Assembly: GCA_015493615.1 (NCBI GenBank)
Contig: WGCV01000048.1
Coordinates: forward strand, 1 to 64,000
DNA length: 64,000 bases
Source: Melioribacteraceae bacterium
Lineage (GTDB): Bacteria; Bacteroidota; Ignavibacteria; Ignavibacteriales; Melioribacteraceae
Direction: 5' to 3'
Shown here: in pieces, positions 1 through 7,557 of the stretch
Position numbering within the stretch: the first letter of the stretch is position 1
Layout: each line of letters starts with the position of its first letter
Translations under genes and position numbers: made by a program
The notes under the pieces: generated by a model
What the model was told of the DNA's origin: nothing
Databases searched by the model: none
What the model saw: only the letters and a program-made list of their open reading frames with translations

Positions 1-1
1 A

Positions 2-1636
2 AGAGATACTCAATACGGAAATGCAAAATACGTATGGGAAATAAACCGTTTGAATTTTTTGCTTTATTATGCGGTTAAATATTCTATATCGTATGAAAAG
101 AAATACTTAAATAAAATAATTAATATAATTAGTGATTGGAAAGAAAAAAATCCATATTTAAAAGGGGTGAATTGGTCTAGCAATATAGAAATCAATATAA
201 GACTAATAGTTTTTTTATTTGTTTGGGATATTTTAGACGTTGAAAAAATAATTAAGAGAGAGGTAGAGTTTAAAAAATTTGTTTTTGATTTATGGATTCC
301 TCTTATATATCGTCATTGCGAATATAGCTATAAAAATCCTTCCAAATATTCTTCGGCAAACAATCATTTAATTGCGGAAGCCGCCGGTTTGTATTTGGCC
401 TCTTCGTATTGGCATTTTGATAAATCATGGAAATGGAAAAATTATGCTAAAAAAATACTGGAGGAAGAAATAGCAAAGCAGCATTCAGATAATGGTATTA
501 ATAAGGAAGAAGCAGCTGAATATATACAATTTATCACAGATTTCTTTTTGATTTCATATATTGTTGGTAAACGTTTAGGAGATCCTTTTTCAAATGAATA
601 TTCTGATATTTTAAAAAAAATAATAGATTATATATTTAATTTTACGGACTGTAAAACGAATTACCCAAGGTACGGTGATGAGGACGACGGTCACGTTGTA
701 AATTTTGAATTTGAAGATTTAGCAAACTATAATAATTTCTCATCGATTTTATTAAGCGGAAGCATTATATTTAATGAAAAAAAATATTTAAATAAGGTCT
801 TAAAAAAGGATAGAAAAAATTTTATTTTATGGGGAAGCGAGTTAGAAAAAATCAATTTGCAATCGCCACAAAAGCAAAAAAGCGTTTTTTATAAGGAAGA
901 AGGGCATTTCTTTTTTAGGGGTTACGATGATAATAAAGAAATATATATTCATTTCAACGTAGCGCCATTAGGTTATTTGTCAATTGCTGCGCATGGACAT
1001 TCTGATGCGCTTTCATTTAGTATGAATATTGATGGTGAAGAGGTATTAACAGATTCGGGGACATTTACATATCATTCCGACAGAGAATGGAGAGATTATT
1101 TTATCGGAACGTTAGCTCATAATACGGTAAGAATAGATATATTAAATCAAGCGGAACAAGCAGGTCCTTTGCTATGGCGAAATCATTATCAAACGAAAGT
1201 ACTTGAGAGTTATTCCAATAATGAAAAAGATTTTGTTAAAGCTACGCATAATGGATATTTACGAGTTGGGTGTGAGCATATCAGAACTTTTGAATTTGAT
1301 AAAAAAAACTTAAAAATCAAAATTTTGGATGAAATTTTAATTCTTGATAATAAAAAACATTTTATTGAGATTCCTTTTCATTTACATCCGGATTTAAAAG
1401 TCACGCAAATTAATGAAAATAAGTTCTGTGTAGAAAAGAAAAAGTATGGTAAGATATTTCTTACAATGGAAAATGACGTAAAAGGAGAAATAATATATGG
1501 TCAGGAAAATCCGCTTTTAGGTTGGTATTCGAAAAAGTTTTATCATAAACAAGGAACAAATGTAATATTTTTTAGCAAAGAAATTAGCAAAAAGAATATT
1601 TTTAAAACAATAATAAATCTTAAGGATAGCGAATGA
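2..1636 (+). CDS. Heparinase II/III-like polysaccharide lyase, 5'-truncated by window edge
   Basis: The frame is open from base 2, so the gene begins upstream of the window. The residues before the first possible internal start (TTG at 50) already read as family sequence (KYVWEINRLNFL), so a start at 50 would be wrong. The N-terminal part is an alpha-helical toroid-type region with an NNHLIAEA block near base 360. The C-terminal part is a heparinase II/III-like beta domain with an AAHGHSDALSF block near base 986 and a GTLAHNTVRID block near base 1110, which is typical of PF07940 proteins. The family cleaves acidic polysaccharides by beta-elimination, usually in the periplasm or outside the cell. 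The stop overlaps the next start by four bases (ATGA), and the next genes make sugar nucleotides and glycan, so a role in trimming or turnover of the exopolysaccharide made here is likely. The substrate is unknown. Confidence 0.85.
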   Translation, partial: RDTQYGNAKYVWEINRLNFLLYYAVKYSISYEKKYLNKIINIISDWKEKNPYLKGVNWSSNIEINIRLIVFLFVWDILDVEKIIKREVEFKKFVFDLWIPLIYRHCEYSYKNPSKYSSANNHLIAEAAGLYLASSYWHFDKSWKWKNYAKKILEEEIAKQHSDNGINKEEAAEYIQFITDFFLISYIVGKRLGDPFSNEYSDILKKIIDYIFNFTDCKTNYPRYGDEDDGHVVNFEFEDLANYNNFSSILLSGSIIFNEKKYLNKVLKKDRKNFILWGSELEKINLQSPQKQKSVFYKEEGHFFFRGYDDNKEIYIHFNVAPLGYLSIAAHGHSDALSFSMNIDGEEVLTDSGTFTYHSDREWRDYFIGTLAHNTVRIDILNQAEQAGPLLWRNHYQTKVLESYSNNEKDFVKATHNGYLRVGCEHIRTFEFDKKNLKIKILDEILILDNKKHFIEIPFHLHPDLKVTQINENKFCVEKKKYGKIFLTMENDVKGEIIYGQENPLLGWYSKKFYHKQGTNVIFFSKEISKKNIFKTIINLKDSE

Positions 1637-2934
1637 ATATTTCGATCTTCGGTTTAGGATATGTTGGTTGCGTAGGCGTGGGTTGTCTTGCCGAGATGGG
1701 ACATCAAGTTGTCGGTGTTGATGTAGAGCAGACAAAAGTAAACCTTATTAACGAAGGGAAGGCAACAATTGTTGAAAATGGAATCGACGAACTTATATTT
1801 TCCAATAAAAAAAGAAATAGGATTAAAGCAACGACGAATGTGAAAGAGGCGGTAAGTGAATCGGATGTTGCGATAATATGCGTAGGAACACCGAATGATG
1901 CTAACGGGCATTTAAATATGGAATATATTGAAAATGTTGCAAGAGAAATCGGTAGAGAATTGAAAGAAAAAAATGGTTTTTATACAATAGCAATTCGAAG
2001 TACCGTAATGCCTGGAACAAATAAGAAAATCGCGGGAATTATTGCTAATAAAAGCGGAAAAGCATCAAATATGGACTTTGGTGTTGTTTCCAATCCGGAA
2101 TTTTTAAGAGAAGGTAGTGCAGTCAAAGATTTTTTTAATCCGCCATATACTGTTCTGGCTTCGGAATCTGAAAAAGCAATAAAAGTGATGAAGGATGTTT
2201 ATAGTGGAATTAATGGGGATATACAAATCGTTGATGTTGGTACGGCGGAATTAATTAAGTTTGTTAATAATTCTTTTCATGCTCTTAAAGTCGCTTTCGG
2301 TAATGAAATAGGGAGAATTTGTAAAGAATTAAATGTAAATGTATTTTCACTAATGGACTTATTTGTTAAAGATACTATTTTAAACATTTCTCCATATTAT
2401 TTTAGACCTGGCTTTGCTTATGGCGGTTCTTGTTTACCCAAGGATTTAAAAGCCCTAAATACAATTGCACATGATAAATACATTAATGTTCCAATTTTAT
2501 CTTCAATTGATGACAGTAATCGCGTGCATATAGATTATGCCTATAAAATAATAATTTCGAAAGGAATTAGAAATATTGGATTTCTTGGTATTTCATTTAA
2601 GCCAGGAACCGATGATTTAAGATTTAGCCCAATTCTTGAATTAGTTGAAAGATTATTAGGGAAGGGTTATAATGTAAAAGTTTTCGATAGTAACATTAAT
2701 GTTTCCAGACTATTAGGGAAAAACAAAGATTATTTGCTTTCAAAGTTGCGACATATTGACAAAATTCTTGTTACTAACGAAGATGAGTTTATTAAACAAA
2801 GTGAACTTTTTGTAATTTCGCATAATCACAAGAAAATTATATCGAAAATTTTAGATAGTGAAAAATATATTTTTGAATTAAATAAAGTTATTGACAATAT
2901 AAATGATGAACAAGGCGAAGGAATTAGTTGGTAA
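1633..2934 (+). CDS. GDP-mannose/UDP-glucose 6-dehydrogenase, AlgD-like
   Basis: This is an NAD-dependent nucleotide-sugar dehydrogenase that oxidises the hexose C6 to a uronic acid. The 433-residue protein has an N-terminal Rossmann motif (FGLGYVG, residues 6-12), a middle-domain SNPEFLREGSAVKDF block near residue 155, and the catalytic cysteine in GGSCLPKD at residue 267. The length, the NLINEGKATIVE segment and the cysteine position resemble GDP-mannose dehydrogenase AlgD more than UDP-glucose dehydrogenases, but the two cannot be separated with certainty by eye. It overlaps the lyase gene by four bases and is followed three bases later by a glycosyltransferase, so it is clearly part of an operon. 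It probably supplies a uronic-acid building block for the local exopolysaccharide. Confidence 0.88.
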   Translation: MNISIFGLGYVGCVGVGCLAEMGHQVVGVDVEQTKVNLINEGKATIVENGIDELIFSNKKRNRIKATTNVKEAVSESDVAIICVGTPNDANGHLNMEYIENVAREIGRELKEKNGFYTIAIRSTVMPGTNKKIAGIIANKSGKASNMDFGVVSNPEFLREGSAVKDFFNPPYTVLASESEKAIKVMKDVYSGINGDIQIVDVGTAELIKFVNNSFHALKVAFGNEIGRICKELNVNVFSLMDLFVKDTILNISPYYFRPGFAYGGSCLPKDLKALNTIAHDKYINVPILSSIDDSNRVHIDYAYKIIISKGIRNIGFLGISFKPGTDDLRFSPILELVERLLGKGYNVKVFDSNINVSRLLGKNKDYLLSKLRHIDKILVTNEDEFIKQSELFVISHNHKKIISKILDSEKYIFELNKVIDNINDEQGEGISW

Positions 2935-2937
2935 AAA

Positions 2938-4134
2938 ATGAAAAAAAGAGTCTTAATAATTGTTCAAAATTTGCCTGTTCCTTTTGATAGAAGGGTCTGG
3001 ATGGAGGCAACTACTCTCCAAAAAAATGGATATGAGGTAACTGTTGTTTGTCCGCAAAAGTATAATCAAGTAAAATCATACGAAGTTATTGAAAATATTA
3101 ATATATATCGATATCCTTTATTAATTGAAGCTAATATGTCCCCACTTGCTTTTTTACTAGAATTTACTAGTTGTTTTTTGTTTACGAGCTTCCTATCCTT
3201 TAAAGTTCTTTTATCGAAAGGTTTTGATATTATACATATTTGTAATCCACCAGAAACCTATTTCCCATTAGCATTTATTTATAAATTGTTTGGGAAAAAA
3301 ATAATTTTTGATCATCATGATTTATCCCCTGAAATGTTTTTGGCAAAGCAAAAAGAGACAGATAAAAACTCATTTTATTTTAAACTATTACTATGGATGG
3401 AAAAACTCACATTTCGTGTTTCAGATATTGTTATCACAACTAATGAATCTCATAAGAAAGTGGCAATTGAAAGGGGAAAGAAAAAAGCAGAAGATATTTT
3501 TATAGTTAGAAGTGGGCCTGATATAGACCGTTTTAAGGGATATGAATATAAAGAAGAATTTAAAAGAGGCAAGATATATTTAGTGTGTTATTTAGGTGAA
3601 ATGTGCGAACAGGATGGCGTAGGAACATTTTTATTTGAATTAAAAAAATATAACAGCAAGTTTTTCCAACACAATGTGCAATTTGTTTTTATAGGCAAAG
3701 GTCCAGAACAGCCAAATTTAGTTGTTAAAAATAAAGAATTTGGGCTTCAAGAATATGTTTACTTCACAGGAAGAGTCTCAGATTTAGAATTAGCAAATTA
3801 TCTTTACACTGCAGATTTATGTTTTGATACCAGCCCTTATAATTCTTGGACTGATAGATCAACTATGAATAAAATAATAGAGTACATGGCATTTGAAAAT
3901 GCGATAGTTAGTTTTGATTTAACAGAATCGAAATTTTCTGCAAGAGAAGCTGCTCGTTATGTCGAACGTGGGAATTATTATAAATTTTTAAAAAGTATTG
4001 AGGAGTTGCTACATGATGAAGCAAAACGAAAACAAATGGCAAAAACTGGGAATAGAAGATTTAAAAGAGAATTGCAATGGTCTAATTCAATACCTAATTT
4101 AATAGCTGCTTATAAATCAGTAAGTGACAATTAA
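2938..4134 (+). CDS. Glycosyltransferase family 4 (GT-B fold)
   Basis: The 398-residue protein starts with a GT-B nucleotide-sugar transferase pattern (VLIIVQNLPVPFDRRVWMEA), a common beginning of GT4 enzymes in exopolysaccharide clusters. The C-terminal half contains VFIGKGPEQPNL near residue 257 and a DLCFDTSPYN segment near residue 299. The usual EX7E region is replaced by a form around NKIIEYMAFENAIV near residue 310. It transfers a sugar from an activated donor to a lipid-linked glycan at the cytoplasmic face of the inner membrane. It starts three bases after the dehydrogenase stop and ends directly against the next start. Donor and linkage cannot be told from sequence. Confidence 0.87.
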   Translation: MKKRVLIIVQNLPVPFDRRVWMEATTLQKNGYEVTVVCPQKYNQVKSYEVIENINIYRYPLLIEANMSPLAFLLEFTSCFLFTSFLSFKVLLSKGFDIIHICNPPETYFPLAFIYKLFGKKIIFDHHDLSPEMFLAKQKETDKNSFYFKLLLWMEKLTFRVSDIVITTNESHKKVAIERGKKKAEDIFIVRSGPDIDRFKGYEYKEEFKRGKIYLVCYLGEMCEQDGVGTFLFELKKYNSKFFQHNVQFVFIGKGPEQPNLVVKNKEFGLQEYVYFTGRVSDLELANYLYTADLCFDTSPYNSWTDRSTMNKIIEYMAFENAIVSFDLTESKFSAREAARYVERGNYYKFLKSIEELLHDEAKRKQMAKTGNRRFKRELQWSNSIPNLIAAYKSVSDN

Positions 4135-5535
4135 ATGCAAATCCAACGTAATTCAATATATTTTGTTCGGGTTATTTTAGATTTTATACTTCTAAGTATT
4201 ATTTACTTTGCAAGTATTCAAATATCTAAAAGCTATTCTTCATTCGAATATAATATAAACATTGTTTTTATTTATTTGGTTAATCTGTTTATTTGGTTCG
4301 CTGCGGCAAAAAGTTTTGGGCTTTACGATGAATATAGAGGAAGAGATTTAAGTTTTGAAATAATCGCATTACTCAAAACTATTTTTGTTCAATCGGTATC
4401 TGCAATAATAGTTTTGTTTTTTCTAAAAGAAGCTTCTCTTTCTAGAGCATTTGTAATTGCATATTCATTTGGTTTGTTTTTAGTACTTAGTCTTGAAAAG
4501 TTTATCTTAAGAAGACTTCTTTATCAAATAAGAGTACGCGGAAAAAATTTACGTTCATTACTTATTGTAGGCGCTGGAGAAGTAGGGAAGAGTTTTGTCG
4601 ATGCCATTGAAGAAAACCCCCATTTTGGGTATAAAGTAGTAGGTTTTCTTGACGATGAAATTAAAACTTTTCTTAATGGACAATATTTGGGTAATATAGA
4701 AAATTTGGACAGAGTTCTTTCAGAAAAAAGAATTGATAATGTTGTAGTAGCTTTGCCAAATTATGCAACCGAGAAGCTGGAAAATGTAGTCCGAATATGT
4801 AATAAACATACCACAAGGGTTAAAATAATACCTGATTACTTCAAGTTTGTTTCATCTAAATATAACGTTTCAATGTTTGGACCTTTTCCGGTAATTTCAG
4901 TTAGAGAAGACAGAGTCAATGAATTCCATTGGCGTTTACTAAAAAGAGCATTTGATACAACTTTTTCCTTTTTCCTTTTTACTTTTATCTTTTCTTGGTT
5001 TTGGCCAATAATTGCAATAGCTATTAAACTGGATTCTAAAGGCCCGGTATTTTTTAAACAAGAAAGATGGGGTAGGGATAACAAAAAGTTTTTCGCATAT
5101 AAATTCAGGTCAATGGTTGCAACCTCAAAGGATGTTGACGAAAAAGGAAAATATCAGCAAGCTTCAAAGGATGATCCCCGTATAACAAGAATTGGTAAAA
5201 TTTTAAGGAAAACAAATTTAGATGAACTTCCACAATTTTTGAATGTACTCAAAGGTGAAATGTCTATAGTAGGTCCCAGGCCTCATCCTATTCCCCTAAA
5301 CAAAGAATGTATGAATAATATTAATTTGTATATGATTCGTCATTTGGTTAAACCTGGAATTACCGGTTGGGCACAAGTGAACGGATACAGAGGGGAGACT
5401 AAAGAATCGATTCTTATGCAAAAGAGGGTTGATCACGATATTTGGTATATCGAAAATTGGTCATTTTTACTTGATATTCAAATTATTATCAAAACAGTCT
5501 GGAATATGGTAAAAGGCGACCCAAATGCGTATTGA
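4135..5535 (+). CDS. Undecaprenyl-phosphate sugar phosphotransferase (WcaJ/WbaP-type)
   Basis: This enzyme starts glycan assembly by moving a hexose-1-phosphate onto undecaprenyl phosphate. The 466-residue protein has four N-terminal hydrophobic segments (residues about 10-125), a CoA-binding-like Rossmann region with LLIVGAGEVGKSF near residue 142, a further membrane-associated segment near 280-300, and a C-terminal bacterial sugar transferase domain. That domain shows GPVFFKQERWG, YKFRSM, DELPQFLNVL and GEMSIVGPRPHP, all diagnostic. The size and layout fit the exopolysaccharide biosynthesis polyprenyl glycosylphosphotransferase family. The ATG directly follows the TAA of the upstream glycosyltransferase. 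It is the last gene before a repeat-rich gap, so it probably ends the operon. Confidence 0.93.
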   Translation: MQIQRNSIYFVRVILDFILLSIIYFASIQISKSYSSFEYNINIVFIYLVNLFIWFAAAKSFGLYDEYRGRDLSFEIIALLKTIFVQSVSAIIVLFFLKEASLSRAFVIAYSFGLFLVLSLEKFILRRLLYQIRVRGKNLRSLLIVGAGEVGKSFVDAIEENPHFGYKVVGFLDDEIKTFLNGQYLGNIENLDRVLSEKRIDNVVVALPNYATEKLENVVRICNKHTTRVKIIPDYFKFVSSKYNVSMFGPFPVISVREDRVNEFHWRLLKRAFDTTFSFFLFTFIFSWFWPIIAIAIKLDSKGPVFFKQERWGRDNKKFFAYKFRSMVATSKDVDEKGKYQQASKDDPRITRIGKILRKTNLDELPQFLNVLKGEMSIVGPRPHPIPLNKECMNNINLYMIRHLVKPGITGWAQVNGYRGETKESILMQKRVDHDIWYIENWSFLLDIQIIIKTVWNMVKGDPNAY

Positions 5536-5817
5536 AAGCAGTAAATTGTCAATAGTCAATAGTCAATAGTAAGATTAAGAGGCTAAGAGGTTAAAAGGCA
5601 AAAAGGTTACGGTTTAGAGGTTTAGAAAGTTTAGTTCGCCGAGGCGAATTTGAGTTTAGGGGTCCGATGAAAGAATATTCATTTGAAAAATTTGTGTTTA
5701 GTGGTTTTAAAAAGTAATAGTTTCCCAATTAATACAAAAACTAATAAGATTATTGTGGAGATATTTAGCTGCAAAAATCTTTTCTAAAATAGTATATTAC
5801 ACTGGAAAGAATAAGAG

Positions 5818-5940
5818 AAAGCTTTGCGTAAACCCAAAATTTGTCACCCCAACGAAAAGCAGTCGGGGTAAATTCTGATCCTCCGCCAAGGCGGATTGGC
5901 GGACTCAATATGACAATTTTAGGTTTTGCAAAGGTCTCTA
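5818..5940. repeat. MITE-like intergenic element, copy 1
   Basis: The left end (gctttgcgtaaacccaaaa followed by tttgtca) is an imperfect inverted copy of the right end (tgacaattttaggttttgc followed by aaaggtct). The middle holds a ccccaacgaaaagcagtcgggg hairpin-like word and the mini-palindrome TCCGCCAAGGCGGA at 5882-5895. Two more copies lie at 13874-14053 and 29461-29642. No open reading frame is inside. A non-autonomous transposed or REP-like element is the simplest reading. Confidence 0.6.
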
Positions 5941-5987
5941 AGATTGAAAATTAAATTAATGCACTATAGTATTACAATTTAAATTCT

Positions 5988-6018
5988 TCCCGCAAAAAGA
6001 GCGGGATACGTGTTTTTT
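5988..6018 (+). terminator. Probable intrinsic terminator of the exopolysaccharide operon
   Basis: The stem TCCCGC (5988-5993) pairs with GCGGGA (6001-6006) around a seven-base A-rich loop, and six T follow at 6013-6018 after a short spacer. It lies about 450 bases after the last exopolysaccharide gene, so it is either a distal terminator or a fortuitous hairpin in the repeat region. Confidence 0.45.
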
Positions 6019-6301
6019 ATGTTAAGGTTTTAGTAACCGGTTCATTTTCGTAAAAAAATCAAGGTTCAAAGGCACAAAGGTTCATTGGTTTTTACTTCTT
6101 TGCCTTTTAACCTTTTTCGCTACGCTTATTAAAACAATATCTGAACGCTGACGGCTGAACGCTCTTTTGTTCCTAAACCATAAACAATCTAAACTTATAA
6201 ACGCTTTTATCATTCTTAATTAAATTGCGGTTTACCGCGATAGGCACACTTAAGTCCAGTGACGTATCCTTTATTAAATTGCTAATCGCTCTCTTCATCA
6301 T

Positions 6302-6709
6302 CTATATTTTCATCATTTTTCTAACAACAGTTACGTGAATGTTTTTATCCTCCTCCTTTTTATCCATAAAAATCATGGCCGGTTCTTTTCGTAAAAAATC
6401 TTCAAGGCGCATAATAATAAGCATTATTTCTCGTTTGGATAAGTTGTCATAGTCCTTTTTCTTAAAGCTATCCCAAGCTAAATTTAACTCCTCTGCCAAG
6501 CGGTTTAGTCTATCTTCTTGGGTTAACTTGTATTTTTCAAGTATCTGTTCAAATCGAATAGATTGCAGTTCATTAATTTTAGCTTTGTGCTTTTTCCCCC
6601 ACTCGATCAAAGTTGGTTTAGAAACATTCAATAATTCAGAAATTTTATCATACGATTTGTTTTCGGCTCTTAACTCAATAAATTTTTCAACTGTCTCTTG
6701 ATCTTTCAT
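6302..6709 (-). CDS. Small helix-turn-helix protein, function unknown
   Basis: The start is placed at the ATG at 6709 because an AGGGA Shine-Dalgarno sequence lies just upstream (gagggatttt before ATG); a TTG at 6721 in the same frame would place the ribosome site inside the gene. The product has 135 residues. Residues about 10-40 (FIELRAENKSYDKISELLN, then VSKPTLIEWGKKH) look like a transposase/resolvase-type HTH: the pattern of a recognition helix that chooses when to bind DNA. The rest is charged and helical with no recognisable enzyme motif. A TATTTTTG box on the minus strand (6733-6740) could be its -7 element. It stands alone between repeat arrays next to accessory genes, so a regulator or a remnant of a mobile element is possible. 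Confidence 0.6.
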   Translation of the reverse strand: MKDQETVEKFIELRAENKSYDKISELLNVSKPTLIEWGKKHKAKINELQSIRFEQILEKYKLTQEDRLNRLAEELNLAWDSFKKKDYDNLSKREIMLIIMRLEDFLRKEPAMIFMDKKEEDKNIHVTVVRKMMKI

Positions 6710-6721
6710 AAAATCCCTCAA

Positions 6722-7086
6722 AATTTGTTAAACAAAAATACAAGAAATGGTTAACTTTTAGTAAAATTTCAGAAAAGTTTTTTACTGATTCCCAAATGGA
6801 TGAATTTTACTTCGCAGATTATTATGGAAAGTGAGGTAGTTAACAGTGACTTGTAAATAGCGAATAGTTAAAGAGATAAAATGAAAAATTTTAGACCGCA
6901 TAAGAAATTGGATTTATTGCACGAAAGAAACGGTTTAGAGGTTTAGTAGTTTAGGAAGAGAGAGACGCTGGGACTAAGAGACTGGGAGACTAAGAGATTA
7001 AGTGATGAGGAGCTGGTGTAAAAGTGAAGAAAAAATTGGACTGAATAAATTGGAAATTTATTTATCAAAAATATTGATGGCCAAAA
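6722..7086. other. Intergenic region with purine-rich repeat array
   Basis: No gene is seen here. Bases 6930-7010 form a degenerate array of ggtttagaggtttag followed by gactaagagactgggagac type words. It is the left partner of an inverted array found after the next gene (7460-7520). The first part of the gap carries the upstream region of the divergent HTH gene. Confidence 0.55.
6930..7010. repeat. Left degenerate array flanking four-helix-bundle gene 1
   Basis: The array is purine-rich and made of words such as gactaagagactgggagac and taagagattaag. The reverse complement of bases 7460-7520 reads as closely similar words (gagacttagcgacttagag), so the gene at 7087 sits between imperfect inverted arrays. 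Confidence 0.6.
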
Positions 7087-7458
7087 ATGAAACTTAGGTC
7101 GCATAGAGATCTTGATACTTACAAAATGGCATTTGAAGCCTCAATGCAGATTTTTAATCTGACAAAATCATTCCCAAAGGAGGAAAAATATTCACTTACG
7201 GATCAAATAAGAAGATCTTCAAGATCAGTTTGCGCTAATTTGGCAGAAGCGTTTAGAAAACGAAAATATCCCAAGGCTTTTGTTTCAAAATTATCTGATT
7301 CGGAAGCGGAGGCTGCTGAAACGCAAGTATGGTTACAATTTTCATTGAAATGTAATTATATTCAGAATGATATTTATGAAGAATTGTATAAGAAGTATGA
7401 ACAAATTTTGGGCAAATTAGTAAATATGTCAAGAAGCCCAGATAAATGGAAATATTAA
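7087..7458 (+). CDS. Four-helix-bundle protein (S23/IVP family), copy 1
   Basis: The 123-residue protein opens with the family pattern (RDLDTYKMAFEASMQIFNLT, SFPKEEKYSLTDQIRRSSRS, VCANLAEAFRKRKYPKAF) and has a clear four-helix layout. Members are found encoded in intervening sequences of 23S rRNA genes and, as the relative Avd, in diversity-generating retroelements; their molecular role is poorly known and may involve nucleic-acid binding through the basic face. Here the gene is intergenic, with no rRNA and no reverse transcriptase in the window. It is bracketed by inverted degenerate repeat arrays (6930-7010 and 7460-7520), an arrangement that recalls rRNA intervening sequences. A second family member lies at 9505. 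Confidence 0.85.
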   Translation: MKLRSHRDLDTYKMAFEASMQIFNLTKSFPKEEKYSLTDQIRRSSRSVCANLAEAFRKRKYPKAFVSKLSDSEAEAAETQVWLQFSLKCNYIQNDIYEELYKKYEQILGKLVNMSRSPDKWKY

Positions 7459-7459
7459 G

Positions 7460-7520
7460 TCAAATCTCTAAGTCGCTAAGTCTCTCGTTCTCTGAGTCTC
7501 AAAATCTCATCCTCTCCTTC
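7460..7520. repeat. Right degenerate array flanking four-helix-bundle gene 1
   Basis: The array is pyrimidine-rich (aatctctaagtcgctaagtc and following words) and begins immediately after the stop codon of the four-helix-bundle gene. It is an imperfect inverted copy of the array at 6930-7010. Confidence 0.6.
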
Positions 7521-7557
7521 CCAATTATTTCAAAAAAAACAATTCCAAGGTAAACAA

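Larger units (their letters stand above)
5536..6301. other. Intergenic repeat mosaic, no gene seen
   Basis: This 766-base gap has no convincing gene. It begins with a short direct repeat (tcaatagtcaatagt), continues with a purine-rich degenerate array of ggtttagaggtttag and aagaggctaagagg type words (about 5570-5633), then a MITE-like element (5818-5940), a terminator-like hairpin (5988-6018), and a small inverted array of aaggttcaaaggcacaaagg type (6058-6087) facing its pyrimidine-rich complement (6096-6117). Words of the same kinds recur near 6930, inside the Wzi-like gene, near 9450, 9865 and 10020. Confidence 0.6.
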
